The notes: generated by a model not told the origin, from the sequence alone. Positions 8,446-17,229 are shown, counted from the first letter of the stretch. The stretch is 45,503 nt of DNA from DASWID01 sp049682815 (GCA_049682815.1 JBAUII010000150.1:1-45503), one strand, 5' to 3'. Numbers and translations are program-made.

Positions 8446-9354
8446 TTAGATCCTGGGATATGCTTCGCTTATAAAGAGGTATAGCGCTGCCGCTAACGAA
8501 AGGAAAGGGCCAAAAGGCAGCGCGTACCTTATGTCACCTCTCTTATAAACTATTATTGCTAACCCGACAATCGTCCCGAGTACAGAGCTGATGAGGGTCA
8601 CGTAGATTATACTCTTCCATCCGAGAAAAGCGCCGATCATCGCGAGGAGCTTCACATCTCCCATACCCATTCCCTCCCTTTTTCTTAATATGAAGTATAC
8701 TAGTGCTATTATGTAAAGGAGACCGCCTCCCAGTATTGCCCCGAGAATAGAGTCGAATGCCGGCTGGCTTACGATTATTGAGGCGATCTTGTAGGGATGC
8801 GCATTAGAATCTGTGAGAAATATCGTGAGATTGCCCCAGTCAGTTCTGATCACACCGTACACAATTCCGATGAATATGCCAGGGATGGTAATTACGTTAG
8901 GAATAATCATATGTTCAATATCAATGAATGTAACGACAACGAGGCAAAACAAGAATATTAAGTAGAAGAATGTCTGAAGCGTAATACCAAATTCCCAGAC
9001 GGATAAAACACAGATTATCCCCGAAAGAATCTCCACGATCAAATACCTTGGTGAAATCTTGGCGTTACAGTTATTACACCTACCACGGAGCAAGAGAAAG
9101 CTTATAATCGGGATGTTGTTATAAAACCTTAGAGGCGTTTTACATGATGTGCAATGCGAGCGAGGATGGACGATTGAAATTCCATTTGGCACTCTGTAAA
9201 TACAGACATTTAGAAAGCTTCCCAAAAAGGTGCCGAAAATGAATGAAAGTATAGATAAAATGAGAGGGTCATTAAGCACTTTGGTGAGTTCCAGAGATCC
9301 TTCCGGGATCAGAACGCTTAGGGAAAATGAATCCATTAAGCTTGGCCATCTCAT
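8446..9354 (-). CDS. pilD: prepilin peptidase / N-methyltransferase (A24 family)
   Basis: Cleaves and N-methylates type IV pilin-like precursors in the inner membrane. Evidence: GSFLNVCIYRVP near the N-terminus, paired zinc cysteines (CTSC and CNNC), both catalytic Asp motifs (FIDIEHMIIPN and GMGDVKLLAMIGAFLGW) and several hydrophobic helices. Both peptidase and methylase parts are intact. The start is uncertain. The longest frame (302 residues) overlaps the CDC48-like gene by 83 bases; an ATG at 9336 and a GTG at 9279 are alternatives, and the GTG gives only an 8-base overlap and a normal-length N-terminus. It lies 51 bases upstream of the sensor kinase. No pilin or secretion genes are in the window, so the substrates lie elsewhere. 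Confidence 0.93.
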   Translation of the reverse strand: MRWPSLMDSFSLSVLIPEGSLELTKVLNDPLILSILSFIFGTFLGSFLNVCIYRVPNGISIVHPRSHCTSCKTPLRFYNNIPIISFLLLRGRCNNCNAKISPRYLIVEILSGIICVLSVWEFGITLQTFFYLIFLFCLVVVTFIDIEHMIIPNVITIPGIFIGIVYGVIRTDWGNLTIFLTDSNAHPYKIASIIVSQPAFDSILGAILGGGLLYIIALVYFILRKREGMGMGDVKLLAMIGAFLGWKSIIYVTLISSVLGTIVGLAIIVYKRGDIRYALPFGPFLSLAAALYLFISEAYPRI

Positions 9355-11434
9355 CTAAGGCTTCTTCAAAATGATTCCGCGTAATTTTTAAAACTCCCTT
9401 ACCCTTTTTCAAATGCCTTCTTATCGCAATAAGTGAGGCTTTTTGGCACAACAATTCTACATCCGCACCGGAAAATCCCATGATCTCCCTGGACAGCTCT
9501 TTAAGGTTGACGTCGCTTGCTAGCGGTTTGTTTCGGGTGTGTATTCTTAGTATTTCGACTAATGCATTCTCATCTGGGAGAGGTATTGATAAGAACAGGT
9601 CGAATCTCCCTGACCGCAGTAGTGCGGGATCCACTATATCTACCCTGTTTGTCGCGGCAATTACTGAAACACCCGTGAGCTCCTCGACGCCATCCATTTC
9701 TGTCAGAAGCTGACTGACAACCCTTTCTGCAACGTGGTTACCTTCAGTCGCCGAACGACAGGGTGCAAGTGCGTCGATTTCATCGAAGAAAATTATGCAC
9801 GGCGAAACCTGCTTTGCTTTTTTGAAGACTTCTCTGACTGCTCGTTCCGATTCTCCCACATATTTTGACAAAAGCTCAGCGCCCTTTACCGAAATGAAGT
9901 TCAGGCCACTTTGATTCGCAATTGATTTCGCCAGGAGGGTTTTACCGGTGCCGGGGGGTCCGTAAAGTAGTATTCCTTTTGGCGCCTTTGTTCCAGTTAT
10001 CTCGAAAAGCTCCTTATACTTAAGTGGCCAGATTACCGCTTCGGTGAGTCTGTCCACAATATCATCGAGGCCCCCGACATCTTCCGGATCTACTTTCGGA
10101 ATGTCTACAATGATTTCTCTTATCGCGGATGGCTCGACCTCCCTTAGAGCTTCCATAAAATGTTCCATTTCAACATTCAGATCCATGAGAGCCTCATACG
10201 GCAAAGAACCGCCTTCGAAGTCCATATCTGGGATCGTGTCCCGAAGGGCCTTCATGGCAGCCTCCCTGCATAGGTTTTCAATGTCCGCGCCGACGAAACC
10301 ATGCGTTAGATCGGCAAGCCTCTCAAGGTCTATTTCTCTTTCAGTGGCAATTGGCATTCCACGGGTGTGCACCTCGAATATCTCCAGCCTTCCGTTTCTA
10401 TCGGGCACGTCCAAACTCACTTCTCTGTCAAACCTGCCCGGTCTCCTCAGTGCTGGGTCAAGCATACTTGGAAGGTTCGTAGCACCTATTACAACGACCC
10501 TTCCTTTATTCTTCAGTCCATCCATTATTGCAAGTAGCTGAGCAACGACCCGTTTCTCTACGTCTCCAGATACCTTCTCCCTTTTTGGTGCAATGGCATC
10601 CAGTTCGTCGAGGAAGATAATCGATGGTTGATTTCTTGACGCAACCTCGAAGATATCTCTTAGTCGAGCTTCACTCTCGCCGTAGAATTTGTGGATAATT
10701 TCGGGCCCGTTGATTACCTGGAAATTGGCATTAGTTTCATGAGCGATTGCCTTTGCCAGAAGAGTTTTTCCGCTTCCGGGGGGACCGACCAGCAGCACGC
10801 CGCGCGGCGGGGTTATGCCTAACCTCTCAAACACCTGAGGGTATCTGAGTGGGAGTTCGACCATTTCCCTTACTTTTCTGATCTGTTCTTTTAGTCCACC
10901 AATGTCCTCATATCTAACACCTACGCTGTCAATCTTAACCTTCGGCTGTTTTCTAAGGGTTAACTTGGTTGCTGAAGTTATTACCCCTGATACTGACGGC
11001 ATAGTCCCAAGAACCAAAAGTTCCTCGATTTTTGATCCGGGCAGCGCGATCCTAACTCTATCGCCAACAGTGACTGGCGCTCCCTCAAGTCGATTTAACA
11101 AATACTTTTTTTCATCACCGTTTAACAGGAGTGAGTCGTTTAAGGGAGCAAGGACGACCTTAGTTGCGATTTTAGTCTCAATCTTCCTTATTTTGACGCG
11201 GTCATTGATACCTACCTTTGCATTTTCCCTGGTTATTCCATCTACCTGAATTATTGATTTTTCTTGGACGAGTCCCTCCAATGGCATGATCCTGACAACC
11301 GTCTTCCGTTTACCTCCAATTTCGACCAAATCCCAATCGTCCACACCAAGTGTGTTCATATCTCTTGAGTCAATTCTCGCAAATCCTTTTCCCGCATCCT
11401 TTACTGATATTTCAGAAATTCTAAGGTTCAACAT
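9272..11434 (-). CDS. CDC48/VCP-like double AAA+ ATPase
   Basis: A 720-residue unfoldase with the complete CDC48/VAT layout. An N-terminal double-psi-barrel-type substrate domain (about 1-165) starts at LNLRISEISVKDAGKGFARI. The D1 ATPase has Walker A GPPGSGKT at 217-224 and Walker B FLDELDAIAP. D2 has Walker A GPPGTGKT at 492-499 and FFDEIDALAP. Pore loops are KFYGESE (D1) and KYVGESE (D2), and second-region-of-homology arginines are present (RRPGRFDRE, RSGRFD). The chosen ATG at 11434 has AGGTGA 7 bases upstream and begins exactly where the family N-domain begins; the 17 extra codons further upstream are not family-like. CDC48 is universal in archaea and eukaryotes but patchy in bacteria. 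It extracts or unfolds proteins; the partner here is unknown, and no proteasome genes are nearby. Confidence 0.94.
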   Translation of the reverse strand: MLNLRISEISVKDAGKGFARIDSRDMNTLGVDDWDLVEIGGKRKTVVRIMPLEGLVQEKSIIQVDGITRENAKVGINDRVKIRKIETKIATKVVLAPLNDSLLLNGDEKKYLLNRLEGAPVTVGDRVRIALPGSKIEELLVLGTMPSVSGVITSATKLTLRKQPKVKIDSVGVRYEDIGGLKEQIRKVREMVELPLRYPQVFERLGITPPRGVLLVGPPGSGKTLLAKAIAHETNANFQVINGPEIIHKFYGESEARLRDIFEVASRNQPSIIFLDELDAIAPKREKVSGDVEKRVVAQLLAIMDGLKNKGRVVVIGATNLPSMLDPALRRPGRFDREVSLDVPDRNGRLEIFEVHTRGMPIATEREIDLERLADLTHGFVGADIENLCREAAMKALRDTIPDMDFEGGSLPYEALMDLNVEMEHFMEALREVEPSAIREIIVDIPKVDPEDVGGLDDIVDRLTEAVIWPLKYKELFEITGTKAPKGILLYGPPGTGKTLLAKSIANQSGLNFISVKGAELLSKYVGESERAVREVFKKAKQVSPCIIFFDEIDALAPCRSATEGNHVAERVVSQLLTEMDGVEELTGVSVIAATNRVDIVDPALLRSGRFDLFLSIPLPDENALVEILRIHTRNKPLASDVNLKELSREIMGFSGADVELLCQKASLIAIRRHLKKGKGVLKITRNHFEEALDEMAKLNGFIFPKRSDPGRISGTHQSA

Positions 11435-11522
11435 TTTGAAATCACCTGACAAAAACATAATACCGACAGCTGTTATAGAGGTCAATAAAGTATAATTGAT
11501 TATAAGAATAAACTAAATTATA

Positions 11523-12659
11523 ATGTTTTTGACCGCATGCTTCAGCACTCCTGTGATACTACAATCATTAACCATTAAAAACTTCAGAAATTATGAGGAA
11601 GAGTTGTTTACCTTTCATGAAGGTTTCAACATTATTCATGGAGATAATGCACAGGGTAAAACCAATCTGCTTGAGGCGGTTCACCTGTTATTAACTTTTA
11701 GACCATTCAAACAGGTGAAGATAGAGGAGCTTATCGGTTTCGGACATTTACAGGGAAGGATAAAAGGTGAGGTCAAAACCCATTCTGGGCTGAATGAAGT
11801 ATATATACTACTGACGAAGTCTGGGAAAGCAGTAAAGCTCAATGGAAAATTAATCTACAGTTTAGCTAAGGCGCTCGGGAGGTTTAATGTAGTAACTTTC
11901 TTGCCGGCGGACATTGATTTGGTAAAGGGTCCGCCCCAGAACAGGAGAAAGTATTTGGACTCGCTTGTGTGTACTTTTGATCCTCAACATTTATTGGACC
12001 TCAAATCATACTACCGCGCGTTAGCCCAGAGGAATGCGTTGCTTACAAAGAGGGATAAATTCTCAAGGGAAACGCTGGAAGTTTGGGATTCAAAGGTTGC
12101 GGAGCTGGGCGCGAAAGTAATAGAAAGGAGAATAAGATTTATAAAAAAGCTCCAGCCTGAGGTTAAGGCCATTTATAGGTCGCTTAGCGGCATTAATTCG
12201 GAACTTGTTATTAAGTATGGATCTACGTTCAGGTTTTTGAGGGGAATTGAGGGATCATTAAAGAATGAGCTCAGCTCAAGGATTGGCAGGGATATGAGAC
12301 TTGGACATACTTCAGTGGGACCGCACAGAGACATTATTGAATTCAGGATGGATGGGAAGGACTCATCGGGTTTTGCGTCGCAGGGAGAGGCTAAAACTCT
12401 TGCACTGGCGCTAAAGTCTGCCGAAATAGAGCTTACTAGACACATGCTTGGTAGAACACCTATCCTTCTTTTGGATGACGTTATAAGCGAGCTTGACGAG
12501 AAGAGAAGAAATTTCCTGTTTGAATTGCTCGAAGGATTTCTGGGCCAGGTCTTTGTAACCGCGACATCGGCGAGAGAAGTACATTACAAGGGATCCAAAA
12601 AGATATTTCATATTAAAGCGGGAAGAGCATATATAGAGGGGTCAAGACTTAACGTTTAA
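11523..12659 (+). CDS. recF: DNA replication/repair ATPase RecF
   Basis: An SMC-like ABC ATPase that loads RecA at gaps through RecF-O-R. 378 residues. The N-terminal LTIKNFRNYEE precedes Walker A GDNAQGKTNLLEA (40-52). The central TFLPADIDLVKGPPQNRRKYLD and GHTSVGPHRD are RecF signatures. The C-terminal ASQGEAKTLALALK (ABC signature) and PILLLDDVISELDEKRR (Walker B and D-loop) are intact. The start may be ATG 11523 or GTG 11553; the GTG places the protein closer to the usual RecF N-terminus, but neither has a clear ribosome site. It is followed 4 bases later by hpt, so the two are probably cotranscribed. It is not in the common dnaA-dnaN-recF-gyrB cluster. Confidence 0.95.
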   Translation: MFLTACFSTPVILQSLTIKNFRNYEEELFTFHEGFNIIHGDNAQGKTNLLEAVHLLLTFRPFKQVKIEELIGFGHLQGRIKGEVKTHSGLNEVYILLTKSGKAVKLNGKLIYSLAKALGRFNVVTFLPADIDLVKGPPQNRRKYLDSLVCTFDPQHLLDLKSYYRALAQRNALLTKRDKFSRETLEVWDSKVAELGAKVIERRIRFIKKLQPEVKAIYRSLSGINSELVIKYGSTFRFLRGIEGSLKNELSSRIGRDMRLGHTSVGPHRDIIEFRMDGKDSSGFASQGEAKTLALALKSAEIELTRHMLGRTPILLLDDVISELDEKRRNFLFELLEGFLGQVFVTATSAREVHYKGSKKIFHIKAGRAYIEGSRLNV

Positions 12660-12663
12660 TAAG

Positions 12664-13194
12664 ATGATCACAGAAATCCAAGGAAGGACGCTCAAGCGTG
12701 TTATATCCGAAAAGGCAATCAATAAGAAGGTCGCGGAGCTCGGAAGACAAATAACCGATGACTATAGGGGAAAGGCTCCGATACTCGTCGGGATTCTAAA
12801 GGGAGCGTTTGTTTTTCTCTCGGACCTGATGCGGCACATCGATCTTTCCGTACAGATAGATTTTATTCGTATTTCGACTTATAAGAGCGGTATGAAACCC
12901 GGGGAAATTGATCTTATTATGGATATATCTATGCCTATTAGGGGTAGGCATGTAATCCTGGTCGAGGACATAGTCGATACAGGTGTTACACTTAAATTCA
13001 TCGGTGATAGGATACTTGAGAGAAACCCTGCTTCATACAGGATTTGTGCATTAATAGATTTAAAACACAGAAGAGAGGTGAATGTTAAACTGGATTATGT
13101 GGGATTCGAGCTTGAGGAAGGATTCCTCGTGGGCTATGGATTGGACATGGGTGAAGAAGGGCGGAACCTTCCAAGTATTTACAATATTGAGTAG
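12664..13194 (+). CDS. hpt: hypoxanthine phosphoribosyltransferase
   Basis: Purine salvage: joins hypoxanthine (and often guanine) to PRPP to make IMP or GMP. 176 residues, the usual family length. The PRPP-binding motif VILVEDIVDTGVTL is at 97-110; the flexible-loop and base-binding segments are RISTYKSG and DYVGFELEEGFLVGYGLD, with the typical IYNIE end. It starts 4 bases after recF. The deaminase at 14806 could supply hypoxanthine, which fits a local purine-salvage theme, though that gene is on the other strand. Confidence 0.95.
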   Translation: MITEIQGRTLKRVISEKAINKKVAELGRQITDDYRGKAPILVGILKGAFVFLSDLMRHIDLSVQIDFIRISTYKSGMKPGEIDLIMDISMPIRGRHVILVEDIVDTGVTLKFIGDRILERNPASYRICALIDLKHRREVNVKLDYVGFELEEGFLVGYGLDMGEEGRNLPSIYNIE

Positions 13195-13243
13195 CAAGTT
13201 TCATAAATTCAGCTGATATAAGCCCTTTCGAACGCCTGAGGTT

Positions 13244-13912
13244 TCACACAGGCCACTCCTCTTTTCTGTATCCCATATCCCAGAACATCCACTCGTACCT
13301 GCTTGTCGATACGAAATGAGTTTTCATCGCGTTTCTTTCATCTTGATTTAATTTCTTTGAGATCCTGTTTGTTAGACTTAAGACGGATTTTACCACATCT
13401 GCAAATTCCTCTCCGCCATAAATGTCTATCCACCTTTGGTAAAGCGAGTCAGGGGAACCCTTTGAAATAAGGGCCTTGCCCACCTCCCAATAAATCCAGT
13501 AACAGGGAAGGAGTGCGCCTACAACTTCATGAAATGGAGAGGTGTATGCTACTGAAAGAAGATAACTGGTGTATGCAAGGTTTGTCGGGGCTAGGGGAGT
13601 TCGGCTGACCGCTTTCGGACTGATCCCAAAATCTCGAAAAAAACTTTCATGAAGAGAACGTTCAACCTTCAGTGCTCCTGCGGAGTGTTCGTTGAACATT
13701 ATTATCCAATCTTCTACCGGAGACTTGGCTGCTGCAATACTCAATGATTTTGCGAACTCGCGCAAATAGAGGGCGTCCTGGACAATATAGAACTTAAAGC
13801 TTTTCCGATCTAGCGAGCCATCAGTAAGTCCCTTGATAAACGGGTGAGTAAGAATTGCCCTGTAGATCGGTACAATTTCTCGCCACATTACTTCAGTGAA
13901 TTGTGTTCCCAT
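13244..13912 (-). CDS. tenA: TenA-family aminopyrimidine aminohydrolase (thiaminase II)
   Basis: Salvages degraded thiamin by hydrolysing aminopyrimidine products to hydroxymethylpyrimidine. 222 residues, normal for the family. The all-helical TenA fold shows the expected active-site set: Asp46 (VQDALYL), Cys137 (LLPCYWIYWEVG) and Glu207 (SRYEWMFWDMGY). The Cys puts it in the TenA_C class rather than the Cys-less TenA_E class. It stands alone: no other thiamin genes are near, and I see no TPP riboswitch in the 130 bases upstream. The gene converges with hpt. Confidence 0.93.
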   Translation of the reverse strand: MGTQFTEVMWREIVPIYRAILTHPFIKGLTDGSLDRKSFKFYIVQDALYLREFAKSLSIAAAKSPVEDWIIMFNEHSAGALKVERSLHESFFRDFGISPKAVSRTPLAPTNLAYTSYLLSVAYTSPFHEVVGALLPCYWIYWEVGKALISKGSPDSLYQRWIDIYGGEEFADVVKSVLSLTNRISKKLNQDERNAMKTHFVSTSRYEWMFWDMGYRKEEWPV

Positions 13913-14118
13913 CAGTCTCCTATGTTTAAATGTATGTTAATATATAACGTTCTTATGTATCTAATAATACTTGTTATATCGTGAACCGAAAGAACTTAAT
14001 GTACATGCGGACATAGGTTTTATTTTCTGCGTCTCAAGTCATGATACTGATAAGACTTGAAGACCTGCTTCAATGTGTGGGGCTTGACTCAGTTGATGAT
14101 CAAAAAAAAGGAGTAAAT

Positions 14119-14547
14119 ATGTCGACTGATTCCGATAGAGAAGAAGTGTCGAAGGTCAACGAAAGGTTTTATAGAGCGCTGGGGACCAGGGATCTTGAGT
14201 TGATGGATACCGTCTGGGTTCGTGAATCAAGGGCGGGTTGTGTTCATCCGGGTTGGATAATGCTGAAGGGGTGGGACGCACTTAGACAGAGCTGGGAAAA
14301 TGTGTTTGATCCGAGGGACCAGTTGGATGTGGAACTCGCAAATGTAACGGTTGAGGTCAGAGGGAATGTTGCCTGGGTTACCTGCATTCAGAAGCTTATA
14401 TATAGGAGTAGAATCCCCGTTGCGGTAAATATATCCCAGTCGACTAATATCTTTGAGAGGCGTGATTCTGGGTGGTTAATGGTCTTACACCATGCGTCGC
14501 CGACTCCGATGGCTGATTTTGAAATTGAGGACAAAAGCCTGCAATAG
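14119..14547 (+). CDS. SnoaL-like / DUF4440 nuclear transport factor 2-fold protein
   Basis: 142 residues from ATG 14119, which has AAGGAG 5-10 bases upstream; the 26 codons further upstream lack a ribosome site and family similarity. It opens with a helix (SKVNERFYRALGTRDLELMDTVW), then CVHPGWIMLKGWDALRQSW and ends WLMVLHHASPTP, a pattern typical of the ketosteroid-isomerase-like SnoaL_3/DUF4440 group. Many members are small cytosolic proteins without known substrate, so I give no reaction. Neighbours do not clarify its role. Confidence 0.82.
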   Translation: MSTDSDREEVSKVNERFYRALGTRDLELMDTVWVRESRAGCVHPGWIMLKGWDALRQSWENVFDPRDQLDVELANVTVEVRGNVAWVTCIQKLIYRSRIPVAVNISQSTNIFERRDSGWLMVLHHASPTPMADFEIEDKSLQ

Positions 14548-14559
14548 CAATTGGGAAAT

Positions 14560-14585
14560 CATCGCGAATTTTTGCGATGTTTTAA
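14560..14585 (+). terminator. probable Rho-independent terminator
   Basis: Stem CATCGC (14560-14565) pairs with GCGATG (14574-14579) around an 8-base loop and is followed by TTTTAA. It lies 13 bases after the stop of the SnoaL-like gene, so it fits as that gene's terminator. The stem is short, so it may be weak. Confidence 0.5.
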
Positions 14586-14805
14586 CCTTTAGAAAAACAA
14601 AGTGTTAGGGCGATGATAAAGAGGGAACTAAGAATTTAGCGTCCGTTCCCCGAACGGGCTCGATCAGGAGCGTAATCATTCGGGCTGATATGGGAATCAG
14701 TCCCGACAATTTAAACGCTTACCTCGCATCTTCAATCCCCCGCTCAGGTGAAAGGGGAGATTCTTACCAATTATTACAGCACGAGAATTGGAAACGATTG
14801 TTCAG
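14586..14805. other. intergenic stretch with palindromes
   Basis: No gene. It holds a small hairpin CCGTTC-CCC-GAACGG at about 14643-14657. Around 14737-14760 there is a CCCCCGCT...AGGGGA segment resembling the CCTCCTTT/AAAGGAGG repeats seen at 32.7 kb. It separates two convergent genes. Confidence 0.35.
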
Positions 14806-15840
14806 CTAATCTTTATATTTCGGCATGTAATTATCAAGCTCAGCTATATACTTTTCTTTTTCTTCTTGAGTCAAAAAAGAAGCTTCAAAGGAGTTTTTCG
14901 CTATCTGATATAAATCATTTTTATCCAGACCTAGCGCTTCTGTGACTCGAGTATAATTCTCAAATATGTAACCACCGAAGTAAGCGGGGTCATCCGAGTT
15001 CACTGTCACGCATAGTCCCAAGTCCAGCAACTTCTTTAAATTGTGTTCTCTGATTGTGTTAAACAGGCCAAGCTTCACATTCGAAATCGGGCAGACAGTC
15101 AAGGGTATGTGTTCTGATTTTAATTTCTCTACCAGTTCAGGGTCTTCGGTGCAACGAACACCATGATCGATCCTGGAGACTTTGAGTGCTTCCAAAGCTT
15201 GCCATATGTATTCGGGCGGTCCTTCTTCACCCGCATGAGCGACTGTTAAAAATCCCTCCTGACGCGCCCTATCAAAGACATTTTTAAATCTTTCTGGCGG
15301 ATTACCTAACTCGGAAGAGTCGAGTCCCACCCCTGTTATCGAATCCTTAAAAGTAAGTGCCTGTTCCAATGTCTCCATGGCGGATTCCGCGCTGATGTCG
15401 CGCAGGAAGCACATGATAAGCTTTGTAGAAATACCGAACTCCCTTTCAGCGTCGATCGAAGCCTTGCTTATACCTTTAATGACGGTTTTAAAGGGTACCC
15501 CTCTCTGTGTATGTGTCTGAGGGTCAAGAAAGATTTCGGTATGTCGAACAGTTTCCAAATGAGCCTTCTTCAAATAAGCCATCGCTAGATCGTAAAAGTC
15601 TTTCTCATGTTGAAGGACCCTGGAGACTAAATAATATAGATTGAGGAATGATTGTAGATTATTAAAATTATACGCCTTCCTCAATTGTTCAGGGGATTTA
15701 AATGGAAGCGTTAAATTGTTCCGGTTGGCAAACGCGAACGCTAATTCAGGTTCCAGGGTGCCTTCAATGTGTACGTGAAGCTCGGCCTTGGGTATACCAA
15801 GGATAAATTGTTTACGTTTATTATCGATCTTCATGAACAA
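14806..15840 (-). CDS. adenosine/adenine deaminase
   Basis: A zinc-dependent purine deaminase of the metallo-hydrolase TIM-barrel family; it makes hypoxanthine or inosine and ammonia. 344 residues. Metal and substrate motifs are AELHVHIEGTLEP (His22, His24), AHAGEEGPPEYIW, SRIDHGVRC, TVCPISNVKLG and TVNSDDPAYFGGY. The GLDSSELGNPPERF segment followed by HAGEEGPPEYIW resembles the type-2 adenine deaminase subgroup (yeast Aah1-like) more than classical adenosine deaminase, so adenine is my preferred substrate; this is inference from motif memory. The product hypoxanthine would feed the hpt enzyme 1.6 kb away. Confidence 0.88.
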   Translation of the reverse strand: MFMKIDNKRKQFILGIPKAELHVHIEGTLEPELAFAFANRNNLTLPFKSPEQLRKAYNFNNLQSFLNLYYLVSRVLQHEKDFYDLAMAYLKKAHLETVRHTEIFLDPQTHTQRGVPFKTVIKGISKASIDAEREFGISTKLIMCFLRDISAESAMETLEQALTFKDSITGVGLDSSELGNPPERFKNVFDRARQEGFLTVAHAGEEGPPEYIWQALEALKVSRIDHGVRCTEDPELVEKLKSEHIPLTVCPISNVKLGLFNTIREHNLKKLLDLGLCVTVNSDDPAYFGGYIFENYTRVTEALGLDKNDLYQIAKNSFEASFLTQEEKEKYIAELDNYMPKYKD

Positions 15841-15914
15841 CTCTTGGAGATTTTTGAGGTTGGTTAACCTAAATTATCCGTTATTGAAATCTTGATATCG
15901 TGACCTTTTAATAA

Positions 15915-16739
15915 TCAGGATCTCTGACCATAGAATTTTTTTTCCCACTGCTTCTGGTTTTCCTGGGCTTCTCTGATGAACGGACTGAAGATGGCGGCAT
16001 TCAGTAGGAGCTTGTTTAGAAGGTTGAACGGAAATTTTACAGGTCTTTCAAAGTCCACGAATAAGACTGCTCTATGTCCGGCTGTTTCGTTCCATACCTC
16101 ATGATTGTAGGAGTCGTCAAATATAAGGCTTTTTCCTTCTTCCCAATGTGTAATTTCTTTGTCAATACGGATTCGACATTTTTCGATAGGCTCAGGCACG
16201 ACGAGACCCAAATGATAGCGGAGGACACCGTTGTATGCTCCCCGGTGCGGAGGAATGTGTTTATTCGGTGACAGGATTGAGAAAAAAGCGGTTTTCATTC
16301 CGGGGATTTTTTTCAGTATTCTTGTGGTCTCGGGACACCTTCTACAGTTCTCTCTACTCTCGAGACCAAAGCCCGCGAGGAAAAAGGTCTTCCATTGATC
16401 ATCCTCTGTGATCGTTTTAACTTCTCTCATGATCTCATGAAAACTTGGTAACTCTTCCCTCCGCTCCATAACTGTATCGAGCTCTTTTCTGATTGTTTTC
16501 CACTCTTTCTCGATTTCCAGAGACCATGGGAAGGTAGAATTTTCGTAAACCGGTAGATTCCCATTAATGGAGAATTTTATTAGTACTTTTTCTACCCAAT
16601 TGATAAAAGCAGCGATTGTTTTGCCGATGATGCTGGTCGGGGGATTCAGCGGTTTATAATGCTCTTTATCGCTCCGGTCTTTTTTTTCGGATAAATTTGC
16701 GATCGGAGATTGCTTTAATTCTGTTTGCCGGTTGTTCAT
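15915..16739 (-). CDS. aspartyl/asparaginyl beta-hydroxylase family dioxygenase (LpxO-like)
   Basis: A 2-oxoglutarate/Fe(II) dioxygenase of 274 residues. The core is PHRGAYNGVLRYHLGLVVP (from 164; His176) and SLIFDDSYNHEVWNET (His213), the two-histidine iron site and substrate-binding arginines of the AspH/LpxO family, with the helper FVDFERP. The N-terminal 60 residues are polar and then weakly hydrophobic (TIAAFINWVEKVLIKF), a possible membrane-surface helix. LpxO hydroxylates the 2-position of a lipid A acyl chain; AspH hydroxylates Asp/Asn in proteins. The bacterial setting favours LpxO-like, but neighbours give no lipid A link. Confidence 0.8.
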   Translation of the reverse strand: MNNRQTELKQSPIANLSEKKDRSDKEHYKPLNPPTSIIGKTIAAFINWVEKVLIKFSINGNLPVYENSTFPWSLEIEKEWKTIRKELDTVMERREELPSFHEIMREVKTITEDDQWKTFFLAGFGLESRENCRRCPETTRILKKIPGMKTAFFSILSPNKHIPPHRGAYNGVLRYHLGLVVPEPIEKCRIRIDKEITHWEEGKSLIFDDSYNHEVWNETAGHRAVLFVDFERPVKFPFNLLNKLLLNAAIFSPFIREAQENQKQWEKKFYGQRS

Positions 16740-16923
16740 GATAATTTGATCATAAGACAGGAATCATCGCCATATTTGCATTAACGTAGATTTGGATAGG
16801 ATCGTTTTACCGGGTTAAAATTATATTTAAATGTGAAGCGTAATCAAGATTGGACTGATTTGAAATTCACAGCCTGCATGTTTATTCGGTTGTCGAATAT
16901 CCTATCCGTCATAACCCCAGCTG

Positions 16924-16951
16924 TTCACCCTGAGCTCAGCCGAAGGGTGAA
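16924..16951. repeat. REP-like palindrome
   Basis: Arms TTCACCCT and AGGGTGAA enclose the 12-base centre GAGCTCAGCCGA. It lies in a gene-free stretch next to a transposase remnant. The stem lacks a T-tract on either side, so it is not an obvious terminator. It resembles dispersed palindromes common in environmental genomes. Confidence 0.65.
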
Positions 16952-17088
16952 TGGGTCGAATTAAACCGTTGGGGGTGATCTTTGAATTAATATTTCTAGA
17001 TCGGATTAACCTTTAGGTTCTTCAAAATGCTAATTTCATTTGACTATTGGGAATTGAGTTCGAAATCGGTTTACGGAGATGGTAAGAA

Positions 17089-17229
17089 GTAGGGGCACGC
17101 TGCAGCGTGCCTCTACCATGATCATTATCCTCAATCACGATAATTCCATGCATGTGATTTGGCACGATAATGTAGCCATCGAATTTCAAATTTATTCGGA
17201 TAGCAAATGTTTTCAGTGTGCAGGCGGCT
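17089..17229 (-). pseudogene. REP-associated tyrosine transposase (RAYT) remnant with embedded palindrome
   Basis: On the minus strand this stretch still reads LKTFAIRINLKFDGYIIVPN then HMHGIIVIEDN and GRGTLQRAPT. That is the core of Y1/IS200-like REP-associated transposases, whose HUH motif is the HMH encoded at 17148-17156. The rest of the gene (start, catalytic Tyr helix and C-terminus) is missing, so it is dead. The sequence coding for GTLQRA is itself a palindrome (GGCACGC-TGCA-GCGTGCC, 17094-17111, extended to 17089-17116). The remnant runs up to the stop of the tricorn-like gene. This family is known to spread REP hairpins, and several lie in this window. Confidence 0.7.

Noticed and set aside
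10044..10541. A 165-codon plus-strand frame antisense to the CDC48-like gene
   Set aside because: It is a shadow of a strongly supported gene; the Ser/Thr-rich translation is typical of antisense frames.
13913..14040. TPP riboswitch upstream of tenA
   Set aside because: No CUGAGA/GACCUG-type conserved core was found in the 130 bases.
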